This document shows positions 12,224-23,775 of a stretch of DNA of 64,000 bases, piece after piece. The notes beneath the pieces were generated by a model, which had not been told where the DNA came from, did not search any database, and worked only from the letters and a program-made list of their open reading frames with translations. How positions within the stretch are numbered: position 1 is the stretch's first letter; each line of letters opens with the position of its first letter. A program made the translations under genes and the position numbers. This stretch comes from Mesotaenium endlicherianum (lineage: Eukaryota; Streptophyta; Zygnematophyceae; Zygnematales; Mesotaeniaceae), in the NCBI GenBank assembly GCA_009602735.1, contig WELA01001907.1, forward strand, positions 142,601 to 206,600. The letters run 5' to 3'.

Positions 12224-13142
12224 TGTAACGATCTGAGCTTTTTAGGCGTATTCGGGACGTTTCCCGATGATCTAAAATACGTTATACTATTTATCAAACA
12301 TTATTTGATGAATGATTGCATCACATTGAATTATTTTCCACACGCGTGTGCCGATTACTTCCCGGTCGATTGGCGAAACGACCGAGATACTATTGCAAAA
12401 AGCGTCGTAACGTAATTCGACTACTTCGCAAAAGTGCGACATTATTATTTATGAAGTTATTTTGAATAATCATGAGATGATAACTTAATTAATCATTGTT
12501 TGATTAAGTTATTTTGATTGTCGTTATTTCAAATAATGCACAGTCACAGATTTCGGATTTTCGACCAGTCGTTAATACGAATAAACGATCGTAAAAGTCA
12601 AACGACACATAATATGCAAAGCGACTTTGCATCCGAAGAATTCAAACCCGCGACCTGTTGTTTGAAACGTTCACACCTAACCCATTGGCAAAGTAGTACT
12701 TAAAACTACCGATTCATGACAAAAAGCATGTGTACGCGACTCCGCGAACAGTCGCGACTTTTCGGAAAGTCGCGAGAACGCGAAAACGCCCATTTGGCAC
12801 GAAATGGTTTTTCAGAAATCGTTGAAAAGTCTCCAAACGGCCAAACGGCGCGATTTGAGCATTCAACCAAAATGGGTCGTACCCCTTCGCCTGTTGTTGT
12901 TGACATGAACAAGTGCCCTAGGTGATGACTCGAAGCACTCCAGTGCCTCACGTCGTGCAGGTAGAAATGTCTGCAGAGTCATTGTGAGTGCAACTCTCAC
13001 AAGCACACATTCTACGTTAGTTTTCATTTTCGCTTTCTCGAGGATTTGTCAATTTGCACAAGTATATTGATTTTCTTTCCACTTCATTCAAATATTCCTT
13101 GAATACCGAGGAAAAATCCTCTCGAAAAGCAAAAACGTTACA
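12224..13142 (+). repeat. E0 3' LTR
   Basis: 919 bp, TGTAACGATCTGAGC to AAAACGTTACA. Homologous to the E1 LTRs (47593-48525 and 53724-54666) but noticeably diverged. Contains a perfect 10-bp stem with a 4-nt loop at 12752-12775 (TCGCGACTTT/AAAGTCGCGA). Confidence 0.85.
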
Positions 13143-14163
13143 GGGTTGCTGGGTCCTGACCGCATACAGGTCTTTCTCCCCTTGCTTACTTGCCCATTTG
13201 GCATAAGCATGCTTCCCCTTAGAGAAAGAATCTCTAGCCTTGGTCCTATCCTCCTGTGTATCCTAACTCATGCAGTCCCTGACTTCATCCAGCCTTGGGT
13301 CCCATGCTGCAATGTGAGGTGGCAAGACTATCTTCCCCTGCAAATCTGCCAGGAAATCGTCTTCCTCAGCTCTGTCATTTTGCTGGTCCTTATAGTGATG
13401 GTCATCCAGCGCCAGCCAGTGGGCTGTAGAAAGAAAGCAGGATCCGTCCTTTTCAAAGTACAAGGGTACCAGTGACCTGAGAAATCCAACTGGCTGGTCT
13501 GCCAAGAACTCCCAGCTTCTTCTCTCCACCTCGCTATACATTGCCTTGAATTGATTGTGGGAAGTGGTAATATTGAAGCTGTCTATATGCATAGGGATCA
13601 GCCTCATGGCCCTGTTTGTGCCCCAGATCGCAGATATTGGCACCGTTTCAGATTCACATATCTGCTTTGCCCTCCCGGATTGTATACCCCACCATCCTGG
13701 CATAGTTAAGGTACAGTATAAGCCCTCTGCTGACTTCTATGTACTTGTCAAAACCTTGGGCTGTCTCCCCTTCATGCTGCAGTATGTCCCTCTGTGATTC
13801 ACTTCGGTTCCTCTAGGCGTACTTGAAGGCCTCTTCCAAAAGACCAAAGCCCTTGCCCATCACTGTGTAGCGGTAGCTTTTGATCCTTCTTCGTTCCTCC
13901 TCAGCCTGCTGCTTCTGCCTCTCCTCAGCCAACATTTGTTCCTCTGTCTTCTTGGCTTCCTCTGCAGCTTTTCTGTCCTGCTCCTCCTGTCTTAGTCTGA
14001 CGTGTTCTTCCTCCTCCTTCCTCTTCTAGGCCTCCCGCTGCAGTTGAAGTTGCTCTGATTCTCAAGAAAAAGAGGATGATTTGATGTCGCCATGGAACTC
14101 CTTGTACTCCGCTTGTGCCGCGTCCGCCCTTCTTTTCCTCTTGAGTTCAGACAATTGAGTCAT
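13143..14163 (-). pseudogene. B3 third-ORF remnant (coiled coil, downstream of pol)
   Basis: Homologous to 20746-22012 in B2. On the minus strand it starts with a Lys/Arg/Glu-rich stretch (MTQLSELKRKRRADAAQAEY), continues into a long charged heptad-like region, then a Trp-containing globular-looking part. It follows the chromodomain by about 0.3 kb in element sense, where env-like or other accessory ORFs sit in gypsy elements. I do not recognise the family. It is broken in several places and cut by E0. Confidence 0.55.
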
Positions 14164-14469
14164 CCTGCTCATTCATACCACAATGGGGTTAGTATAGTAA
14201 TGATATCATGCACAAGATTGAGTATTTTGACAGGGAAGAACATAGTAGAGGGAGTCAGGGCATGAAATACCTGGTGTAAGTAAATTGAAAGTGCGAGTGT
14301 ACTTGAGAGAGAAGTCAGTGTGAGCGCAGTTGAGCGTCAAGGATGAATATGCAACGGCATTCGGTAGTTGGCTAGTTTCCAAGATGTCTAACTCCCTCCA
14401 ACTTAATGTTTAAGGTGGGTTGCTTGTTTCAACTGTCACTGGGTTGCCTGTCACAACTGTCACTCACTC
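14164..14469 (-). other. B3 spacer between chromodomain and third ORF
   Basis: About 0.3 kb without a frame. It holds several copies of a short 'tgtcact' word (14430-14510). The bases before the third-ORF start read GAGCAGG|ATG, like a 3' splice acceptor. The B2 copy has TGTGCAGG|ATG at the same place. Confidence 0.4.
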
Positions 14470-14833
14470 TCAACTACTGGCACTTTCTGTCACTAACTGT
14501 CACTTTAGGCCACATTTGGCCACATTTCCCTTTCAACTTAAATGAAGATAGGACCTCACGTCACCTTCCCATGTCAACTGAAATGACAGTTAGGAAGGTA
14601 TCCCAACCTCCCGAAGGTAAAATCGTTTCAACGCCTTTTTGGCATTGGTCAAATAGTTCTTAAATTCCCAGGTCTCCCAAGAGGCATCGTAACCCTTCCA
14701 TCTGACCAAATATTTCATGACATATTTAGATGATCGACGGACCGAGCGAGCTTCTAAAATCTCATCAACCTCATCTTTCTCAGGGCCACTTTCCCGGACA
14801 GCGGGGACCGGTCCCGGTTGGACAGGTCACCAA
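14470..14833 (-). pseudogene. B3 integrase tail and chromodomain end
   Basis: Minus-strand counterpart of 20100-20400 of B2 (chromodomain core VMKYLVRWKGYDA in B2). It stops exactly at the B2 LTR start. The same block, with the same junction, recurs at 22045-22408. Confidence 0.75.
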
Positions 14834-15534
14834 AGTAATGAATCAGTATATTGGTAGATATAATATTCATTTATATATAATAGTTAATCAAGTTCAACTT
14901 GCTGAACTCTAGTCAACATTCAATCTGTTGGACTTCATATAATTATCAATTCAATGACTCAGCCCAAGGCAACAGGCTGAAGTCAACTTAGATCAGCTTG
15001 CTGACTCATTCTCTGACAACCAGCTGACTTTTGCACTCGGTAGCAGCGAATTGCCTAGATATGCATCTAAGTGTGATATGCTAGGTGAATGGCCAAATGA
15101 CATCCTTGGGATGGATGGCGATTCGGGATGATGGGAGATGGTGGTGGATTTGGTTAATCGAGGTCCTACCAACGTGGTTAACTCCCGGGTAGATGGTGCC
15201 ATCGCACGTGCCGTTGAACAGTAAACTCATTCCATGTACATAGGCTTGACATTGCTCTGGAGTTGGGCATTTGGAAATGAGGCCAACTCTCTTGTACAGC
15301 ATACTGAGAGATATCTGAATCTAAGGCGAGAAGTCATTAATACGCACTGTCTTCTAGCCTTGCTTATGTATCAGTTTACTGATTGCATTATTGATGCTAG
15401 TTTACTTGCATTTGACTTGCAAGTAATGTCCACTGCTAGTGTGTTGTCTTTGCTGTTTAATCTGTTAATGAAAATGCCATAAAGATTAATCGCTGATATA
15501 AAGATCTTCGTTATTGGTAAGTTGATTCATTTCA
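14834..15534 (+). repeat. B2 5' LTR
   Basis: About 701 bp, from GTAATGAATCAG to TTGATTCATTTCA. Its first 200 bp hold repeated words of the type CAGCTTGCTGA / CAACTTGCTGAAC / CAACAGGCTGAAG. About 95% similar by eye to the LTR at 22409. Confidence 0.85.
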
Positions 15535-15535
15535 G

Positions 15536-15547
15536 TAGTATTGGAGC
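15536..15547 (+). promoter_or_regulatory. B2 primer-binding site (decayed tRNA-iMet)
   Basis: TAGTATTGGAGC one base after the LTR, matching TGGTATCGGAGC of B3 and A1 at ten of twelve positions. Confidence 0.65.
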
Positions 15548-15568
15548 TATTATCACAGCCTTCTTTGT

Positions 15569-17030
15569 ATGGTAAGGACAAGGTCTAAAACTAGCAACTC
15601 TCGAGACATGGAGAACCAGGATAACGAGAATGTCAAAAGCCAAGCTGAAAAGAATGTAGCGGGAACCCGTGTCTGTTTTGAAGCAATGACAGATACTGGA
15701 GCTAGAGAGGCTGCAGATGAGGCAGCTGCTATTGTTGCAGTCGCAACACAGCAGGCTGAGGAGGAGAGAGTCAAATTAGAAGCTAAACTATTAGCAAAAG
15801 CTGCTGAAGATGCAGAAAGGAGGGAAGGACAACCAGCGGACGAGCGCGTTGTCGAAGAACTTATGGCAAAAAGGGCCAATAATCTGAACCCACCTCTTGC
15901 TGTACAACTCAATGTACCTCTAGGTTAAATTCGTGACCGGCTGAATGCGGCAGGAATTGCTGCTGCAGGAGCAAGAGGGAAGGTTGAGGACACTACTCAG
16001 CGATTGAATGCCACTGCTGCTGCTGCATTTGCTGGGCTCCCACCTTTGAATGTAGATCTAGGAGCATTATTTGTGCAAATGCAATCGCAAAAGGCGAGCA
16101 TGTATCAAAATGGCGAGCATGTATCAGTCCCAACAAAAGGACAAAAGGATCATGATAGCTTTGCTGCGGGACAGAGACCAAGTGGGTTCTCAAACCACTG
16201 GAGGTGGTGGCAGAGGGCCTAGTAAGCCTAAGCCAAAACGTTCCCAAGACTACGATCTTGAGGGAAACAAAAAGTATCACCTGATCAAGTTTCTCGCTAA
16301 TGTTGAGCAGTGGCTGGAGAACTACCCAGAGCTGCAGGATTACGAAAAGGTCAGGCACACTGGTGCTTTACTGAAAGGCAGTGCAGCTGACTGGTGGTTG
16401 TATTGGAAAGGAGAGCGTAAGGCTCAGCAACTCGATGACCCTACTTGGGTAGAGTTTGTCGAGAAGCTGCATGAGAAATTTGATGTCATCAATCAGCAGG
16501 AGATACATATTAATGCAATGATCTCCTTAACATTGAAGCAGGTCACTTCAGTTGCTGACATTGCTCAAAAGTTCCAGGAGAACATGATGAAGCAGCCAGA
16601 TTTGCCAGAGTTAGCATACTTCAGGTATGGCTTGCAATCTGAAGTCTCGAGTCATTTTGCTGAAAAGAAGTATGAGAAATTGGCTGACTTGATCCGAGAC
16701 GCTGATGCCTGGGATCAGCAGCAGTTCAATCAAAAGCGCCAAAAAGCAATGCTTTGGTGTCTAAGATTGTCAGAAAGCCCCACGGTTCCTACAATGTAAT
16801 TGAAGGAGACCACGCTGAGAATGATCAGGATGATGAGTATGAGTACGAGCATAATGCTATAGAGTCTAGAGGGAGGGGTGGTTACTCTTGAGGTGGCTAT
16901 GGAAGAGGTGGTGGTAGGGATAAGCCGAGACCAGCCTCAGCAAAATCTACTCGCTACCATTGCCAGCAGTTGGGCCACTACAGAGAGCAGTGTCTTAGCA
17001 AGAACCTTCAAAAGGTCAAAAGAAAGGACC
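15569..17030 (+). pseudogene. B2 gag fossil
   Basis: Starts MVRTRSKTSNSRDM at 15569, matching the B3 gag start. An Ala/Glu-rich coiled segment comes first, then the capsid domain (FLANVEQWLENYPELQDY, LLKGSAADWWLYW, FVEKLHEKFDVINQ at about 16290-16500), and a CCHC knuckle YHCQQLGHYREQC near 16955-16995. A handful of breaks. Confidence 0.8.
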
Positions 17031-20000
17031 GGCTTTTAAAAGACAGCAACAGTCAATAATCCAGTCTACTGACTGTGAGAATGCTAGAGATAGTGAATCG
17101 TCACTAGCTGCCCTCGTAGCAGGGATTATGGGTGCTGCTGAATTGGATTCACTATGCATGCCTGACAAATGAATAAAGGAGACCATCAGCAATATAGGTC
17201 TCCAAAGAGTGCACACATTGAATGATCTTGTTCCACCTGCTTTCCAACATTCTATGCTAAGTCAGGAGAACAATGCGAAAGTCAGGAAAAGTTGATCCCC
17301 CCTATTCCATAGCGTTATATGATTGCAGGTAGGAAGGTGATGGCATTTGTTGACGGAAGGGCGTCACATACCTTTAATCCATAAGGACTTAGTTAAGCGG
17401 CTAAGGCTGCCTACTGTCACCCAAGGGAGTAGACAAATATTCCTTGGAGATGCCTCAAGTCTCCCGAGAGGAGTTATAACCAAGCCCATTGAGGTCTAGT
17501 TTGGTTCTGGCATTGCAGTTCTAACTGAAACGCTTACATTTGAGGTACTCAACACTGGCTTTCATGATCTCGTGCTAGGCAGGTCCTGGCTTAATAGACA
17601 TAAAGCTGAAGTGTGTTGGAGCGGAGGTATACTTAAAGTGAGAGGAGCCGGTGATGGGCTGACTAAGTTGGCACCCACAAGTGCTCGTCCTCTTGTTTTG
17701 TATGAAGAGCAAATGAAGGAAAAGGAGAGGGTTTCAGGACTATGCAAATTGTTGAATGCAATTGAGTTCATCAAAAGCTAGAACCAGAAGGAAGACATAA
17801 TATAATGTTTGCTGCTAAGAGAGGTACCACCTCAACCTGAAGAAGTGGTTGAGAAAAAGGTAAGCCCTTCGGAGCATCCTACTGCTGCAAAAATCGTTGC
17901 TCAGTATACTAATGTTTTTACTTTACCTCCAAGATTGCTCCCTAAGAGAGAAGTAGATCATAGGAATAATTTATTACCTGGGAGTTAACCACCTTGGCAA
18001 CGCACTTATGGCTTGTCTTATGTGGAGAGCGAAGAGTGGAAAACACAGATTGCAGAGCTGGAGGAAAATAGTTATATTTCCCCCAGTATATCATCTTATG
18101 GTGCACCCATCCTATTTGTTAAGAAAAAGGATGAAAGTATGCGGATGTGAGTGGATTACAGAGCTCTGAACAGAATTACAATAAAAAACAAGTATGCGTT
18201 ACCAAAAATTGAGGACTTGCTTGATACCCTGTCTCGTGCTAAGTGTTCAGTAAAATAGTTCTTAAAAGTGGGTATCATCAAATCAGAATTGCTGAGGGGG
18301 ACAAACACAAGACTCCTTTACACACACATTATGGACTTTATGAATTTGATGTGATGCCATTCGGACTGACTAATGCTCCTGCAATCTTCATGGGTGCTAT
18401 GAATGACATTTTTAGGCCTTACCTGGATAAGTTTGTGCAAGTCTTCTTGGATGATATTTTAATTTTCTCTAATGATGAAGCTCAGCATGCTGAGCACTTA
18501 AAGACAATCATGGACACTCTGAATGAGTCTGTGAAATTCAACCCAGCTGAAATAAACTATTCTGCGCATGATGAAGAGCTGCTTGCTATCATTCATGTGC
18601 TCAAGTAGTGGAGAGCATACTTACATGGTAAAGCGTTTAAGGTGAAGACATATCATCTAGCTCTGACTCACTTTTGGGAAAACCGCTGGAGCCAGATGCT
18701 GGAGCAGTTCCAAGTCCAGATTGACTACAAACCAGGGAAGTTGAATCCTGCTGATGCACTCACTAGAAGACCTGACTTGCAAGAAGGGAACTTTAGTCAA
18801 CATGCGGTAGAGAAAGTCCTTTGTGCACTCACTTCACTAAAGGTGAAACAGTCCTTTTTTGAACAACTTAGGAAAGCCTACCTTCCTGACCCAACATTTG
18901 AGCTCAGTCCTACTGATGGTGTGTGTCCTGGTACTGCACTCGGGTATAGGCTAAAGGGTCTCGGGAACTGAAACGACTTCAGGCAGGCTGAAGCTGGTCA
19001 TTCGTAACAACTTAGAATTAAGGTCACTCTTACTGAGTCAAGCACATGACCATTTCTTGGATGGACATTTGGGGCAGGCCAAAACTGTTGGCAAATTGGC
19101 AAAACATTATCATTGGAATGGGTTGCCTCGGGAGGTCTTGAAGTATGTTAAGTCCTGTGATTAGTGCGGAAAAAATAAATCTAAGCACACACCACCCGGG
19201 GGGCTATTACAATCACTATCTATCCTAGCTGGACACTAGGAAACGAAATACATGGACAGGGTGGTAACACTACCAAGAATTGCCAATGGGCATGGTTTGA
19301 TACTAGTAGTAGTGGATAAACTGACAAAAATGGTCATTTTCAACCCCACAACTGTCAAAGTAACTGCACTCAAAACTGCAAGACACTTCTACAGCGATGT
19401 AGTATGCCAACATGGGCTACCCTCTAATATTATCTCAGACAGGGACTCAAAATTTACCTATAAGTTTTGGAGAGCTTTAACGGGATTAATGGGAGTCAAA
19501 CAGCTGCTCAGCACAGCCAACCACTCTCAGACTGATGGGCAGACTGAAAGAACAAATCGAGTTTTGCAAGAGGTGCGGAGAGCATATATTAACCAAAACA
19601 AAGATAATTGGGATGACCTATTGCCTCAAATTCAGTTTGCGATCAACAGTGCGGTGCATGCGTCAACATGAAAGACTCCTTTTGAACTCAATCTGGGTAA
19701 AGGCCCTAAATCTCCTTTGGATGTGCTAGGGGAGTCTTTGACTCACCCTGAGGGGATTGACAATCCGGCATCTCTCCAGCTAACTCAAGAGTTTGCTGAC
19801 ACCCTGTCAAGAGTCCAACACAATCTGCACAAAGTCCAGGAAAATCAACAAAAATACGCTAATCAACACCGTCGGGAGCTGACATTCTCAAAAGGCGATT
19901 TGGTCAAATTGCATTCTCAACACCTGTACCTGCTTGGTGTGGTCAAGAAAAAGCTTGGTCCGATCTGGGTCGGTCCATATTCGGTGGTGCGCCGTGTCGG

Positions 20001-20364
20001 TCAGAATGCTTACAATTTGAACATGTTAGCTGAATACAAGGGTCACCCAATCTTTAATGTCTCCTTCCCAGAACCATACATCAAAGGTGACAAACTGTTC
20101 ACAGGTCGGATACCTGTCCAACCGGGACCGGTCCCCGCTATCCAGGAAGGTGACCCTAAGGAATATGAGGTTGATGAACTTTTAGAAGCTTGCTCTGTCC
20201 GTCGATCATCTAAACATGTCATGAAATACCTGGTCAGATGGAAGGGTTACGATGCCTCTGGGGATACTCGGGAATTCACTGACCAGTTGACCAATGCCAA
20301 AGGGGCGTTGAAACGTTCCACCTTTGGGCGGCTGGGGCACCTCCCTAACTATTTGTTCAGTTGA
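17031..20364 (+). pseudogene. B2 pol fossil
   Basis: Protease region (LGRSWLNRHKAEVCWS near 17570), reverse transcriptase ([26 protein letters not shown] near 18440), RNase H end ([16 protein letters not shown]), zinc-binding and integrase core (VVVDKLTKMVIF; HGLPSNIISDRDSKF; ANHSQTDGQTERTNR near 19250-19560), GPY/F motif and chromodomain (EYEVDELLEA to MKYLVRWKGYDA near 20160-20260). Several breaks and missing parts. Same family as B3. Confidence 0.85.
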
Positions 20365-20745
20365 CATGGGAAGGTGACAGGAGAACCTGTCTCCATTTAA
20401 GTTGGAGGGGGAATGAGCCAGTAAATGACAGTTAGTTTGCGAGAAAGGACAATTATTGACAGTCAAGTGTCAGCATAGTAACAGATGTGACAGCCAGGCC
20501 CACATCAAGCAAAGTTGGCAGAATAAGAAAAAGGACCAGCACATCAACAAATCACTTAACTCACCCTGCACACATATTCATGTGTTTATTTTTCATCGCG
20601 CTACAACTCCGTTAACTCCTAGTAACCACCCTGTGAGGTAGACAAGAACAAACCTACCAGAATACTACGAACTTACTTCTCTTCCTGCAACGTCCGTGAC
20701 AAAGAGAGCGATCTTACTAAGTTGTGCCCTGGTTACATGTGCAGG
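20365..20745 (+). other. B2 spacer between pol and third ORF
   Basis: 381 bp without a frame. It begins with GTTGGAGGGGGAATG (20400-20414), a purine tract that resembles a polypurine tract, but no LTR follows. It ends TACATGTGCAGG|ATG, an acceptor-like sequence just before the third ORF. Gypsy relatives with a 3' ORF are known to express it from a spliced RNA; whether that holds here is inference. Confidence 0.45.
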
Positions 20746-22012
20746 ATGGCTCCCACCACACAAAAGGAAGACAAAAAGCGCAAGGCAGAAGAAGCCAGGA
20801 GGACAATGAAGCAATACCAGAAAGAGCTGGCGGCAACGTCCCTCACCAGGAGAGAACAAGAAAGGGTCCGCAGACAACAAGAGGCGGCAGCAAAAGCACA
20901 GAGGAAGAAGGAGCAGAAGGCGGAAAATCTCAGGAAAGTTGAGGAGGAGAGACAGAAGAAACAACAAGAAGAAGCGACGGCAGCAGAGGAGGAGAGAAGG
21001 AAGAACTTAGAAGACTGAAGCCGAGAAGCAGAAGAGCCTGACCACTTACAAATATACGGTGGTGGGTGGCCAAACCTTCGATAAGGTGAAGGAAGCATTG
21101 CTGGCAGCCCAGGAGATCAACAAGCTGGAACAGAAAACAATGTTATAGAGAGAAGGAGTTGAAGTCCTAGACAGGTACTTGCGACACACACGGGTGTGGT
21201 CCTCTACGACGATTATGCCAAAATGGTGGGGTATACAGCAGAGCAGGCACGATATCTTGCAGATGACTCGGAAGATAAGCCGGTACCAGTGCCCGGCATA
21301 GTGGGGAATTTGCGACATAAGGATGGTCAACATGCAGCTCGATAGATTTCAGGATGCAGTATTCTACCTCACACTACTGCCAGCCTACAATGACGTTGAG
21401 AGGAGGAGCTGGGAGTACTTGGCCAGGGAAACAGGGCAGCAGAAGTTCTCTCCCCATTGGTTCCCTTGTAAAGACTGAGCATGGGCCATAGTACTACCAG
21501 CAGCCCACAGACTGGAGGTGGATGACCGTCACTAACAGAAAGCATGAGTGTGATCGGGCCCACCCAGATGACTTCCATTATGGGCTGGATGGCTACCTCA
21601 TCCTAACACCTCACATTGCCCCTTGGGACCCCAGGCTTAATGGATGCCTGAGTGATATGAATGCTGAGACCAAGGAGCACAGGCGGAGGAGGAGAGGTTA
21701 TTTCTCTAAGGAGAAGCATGCCTTTGTCAAATGGGCGAAGAATGCACGCCGGACAGATATCAGCAGGCTGAAGGCCAAGCAACCTCCAGCTCGCCCTAAG
21801 AAAAGGCGGTCAGTAGATTTTTCCTTATCTACCAAGGAGCAGGATGACTTAGTGGATAAAACCCCTACCCTCTCAGAGTGGAACATGAGGAGGATGAGGA
21901 AGAAAAACAAGGCAAAAGAGAAGCATCAGGACCTTGTACTTAGGAGACCCAGGAGCAAGCAGAAGCAGGGCCTCCTAGGGGGCCGAGATCAGGTGTATAA
22001 AATGTGATCCCT
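20746..22012 (+). pseudogene. B2 third ORF: coiled-coil protein downstream of pol
   Basis: Begins MAPTTQKEDKKRKAEEARR. About the first 90 residues are extremely rich in E, K, R, Q and A with a heptad-like pattern, predicting a long coiled coil. A middle part follows with scattered aromatic residues (DVERRSWEYLARETGQQKF), then a very basic C-terminal part (RRRRGYFSKEKHAFVKWAKN, PARPKKRRSVDF). The last part could bind nucleic acid. No transmembrane segment or signal peptide is evident, so it does not look like an envelope protein. Broken in a few places. The homologue in B3 is at 13143-14163. Function unknown. Confidence 0.55.
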
Positions 22013-22044
22013 GTCATGGAGGCAACAGGTCCCTGCACTCCCTG

Positions 22045-22408
22045 TCAACTACTGTCACTTTCAGTCCCTAACTGTCACTTTAGGCCACGTTTGGCCACAT
22101 TTCCCCTTCAACTTAAATGGAGACAGGATCACCTGTCACCTTCCCATGTCAATAGAAATGACAGTTAGGGAGGTGTCCTAGCCTCCCAAAGGTAAAACAG
22201 TTTGAACGCCTTTTTGGCATTGGTCATATGGTTCTTGGATTCCCTAGTGTCTTTAGAGGCATCGTAACCCTTCCATCTGACCAAATATTTCATGACATAT
22301 TTAGATGATTGACGGAACGAGCGAGCTTCTAAAATCTCATCAACCTCATCTTTCTCAGGGTCACTTTCCCAGACAGCGGGGACCGGTCCCGGTTGGACAG
22401 GTCACCTA
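22045..22408 (-). repeat. 364-bp antisense chromodomain block before the B2 3' LTR
   Basis: A near-copy of 14470-14833, the B3 flank of the 5' LTR, with the identical junction to the LTR. It lies where the element's own tail and polypurine tract should be. It therefore behaves as a 364-bp duplication of the left flank instead of a 5-bp target duplication. It probably arose by recombination between copies after insertion. Confidence 0.7.
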
Positions 22409-23036
22409 AGTAATGAATCAGTATATTGGTAGATATAGTATTCATTTATATATAATAGTTAATCAAGTTCAGCTTGCTAAACTGTAGTCAACATTCAATC
22501 TGCTGGACTTCATATAATTATCAATTCAATGACTCAGCCCAAAGCAACAAGCTGAAGTCAACTTAGGTCAGCTTGCTGACACATTCTTTGACAACCAGCT
22601 GACTTTTGCACTCGGTAGCAGCGAATTGCCTAGATATGCATCTAAGTGTGATATGCTAAATAAAAGGCCAAAGGACATGCTTGGGATGGATGGCGATTCG
22701 AGATGATGGGAGATGGTGGTGGATTTGGTTAATCGAGGTCCTACCAACGTGGTTAACTCCCGGGTAGGCGGGGCCATCGCACTTGTCGTTGAACAGTAAA
22801 CTCATTCCATGTACAGAGGCGTGACATTGCTCTCGAGTTGGGCATTCGGAAACGAGGCCAACTCTCTTGTACAGCTTACTGAGAGATATTTGAATCCAAG
22901 GCGAGAAGTCATTGATATGCACTATCTTCTTTTCTTGCTTATGTATGAGTTTAGTGATTGCATTATTGATGCTAGTTTACTTGCATTTGACTTGCGAGTA
23001 ATGTCCACTACTAGTGTGTTGTCTTTTGCTGTTTAA
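22409..23036 (+). repeat. B2 3' LTR, first part
   Basis: First 628 bp of a family-B LTR, ending at the TTAA (23033-23036) where piggyBac P1 is inserted. The remaining 82 bp resume at 26332. Confidence 0.82.
23033..23036. repeat. TTAA at left end of P1
   Basis: Canonical piggyBac target. The right partner TTAA is at 26328-26331. Confidence 0.8.
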
Positions 23037-23775
23037 TACTAGGTAGCCCACGGTAACTCACACTATTTGATGCATCTACTACCTTTACTCCTGAATTTTT
23101 TGTGATCACAGTAGTAGTCCAATCATACAATAAAGCACAGATTTGGAAAGCTTACATCACAATCTTGCTGACCACATCTTATTTTTAAGAAATGAATTTT
23201 TTCTAGCGTGAAAAAATAAAAAGGAATGACACAAAAAATTATAGCGCCAAAACTGCAAAAATTGGGTCTTCATATCTGTACAAACCTTAGCTTCTAGGGC
23301 ATGGGAGTTTATCGTGGGTAGGTATATAAGTAGTTACTACATTTGCAAAATTTGGGGCCCATTGGAGAAGTAATCTGCCTTATGGAGCTCTTATCAAATA
23401 TGCACCAAATATGATGCGCAAAAAAAGCATGATGCAACAAGCATTTCAATGGACAGCTTCACATAGCATGACTTTGTGAAGTGCATACACATCACATGGA
23501 TCTGAAAATTAACAAACCACTTACTTGTGTCCTTGGCTTGTTGAAATTTGCCTTTTCAATTTTAAATACTTTGGAAATAATTTAATTATTATAGGTAATT
23601 ATCATGCAGGGGTAAAGTGAACAATTAGTTTTTTTTAATAAAATAATAAAATCAAATACAAAATGATGAACTCATTCTTGTCATGTCTTCACACATCTCA
23701 GTGAGTCTTACAACAATTATTTACATTTTCTACCAGATTAGCTCAATTTCGTCAGTTTTCGCCTATTTGTGTCTC
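23037..23775 (-). other. P1 non-coding tail
   Basis: 739 bp, AT-rich, no frame. It lies 3' of the transposase and carries the left terminal and subterminal repeats. P2 has an equally long tail (37874-38610). Confidence 0.6.

Larger units (their letters stand above)
8402..13142 (+). mobile_element. E0: 5'-truncated family-E gypsy fossil
   Basis: A plus-strand relative of E1 beginning abruptly near the protease ([15 protein letters not shown] is shared with E1) and running through reverse transcriptase, RNase H and integrase to a 919-bp 3' LTR. The 5' LTR, primer site and leader are absent. It is broken in roughly eight or more places and diverged from E1, so it is old. Its LTR end abuts the family-B ORF remnant at 13143, which suggests insertion into B3. 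Confidence 0.85.

Noticed and set aside
20400-20414. Polypurine tract of B2 followed by a 3' LTR
   Set aside because: The purine tract is present, but the next sequence is neither an LTR start nor TG-initial; the third ORF follows instead.
20746-22012. Envelope protein in family B
   Set aside because: No signal peptide, transmembrane segment or furin-like site; the composition is coiled coil plus basic tail.
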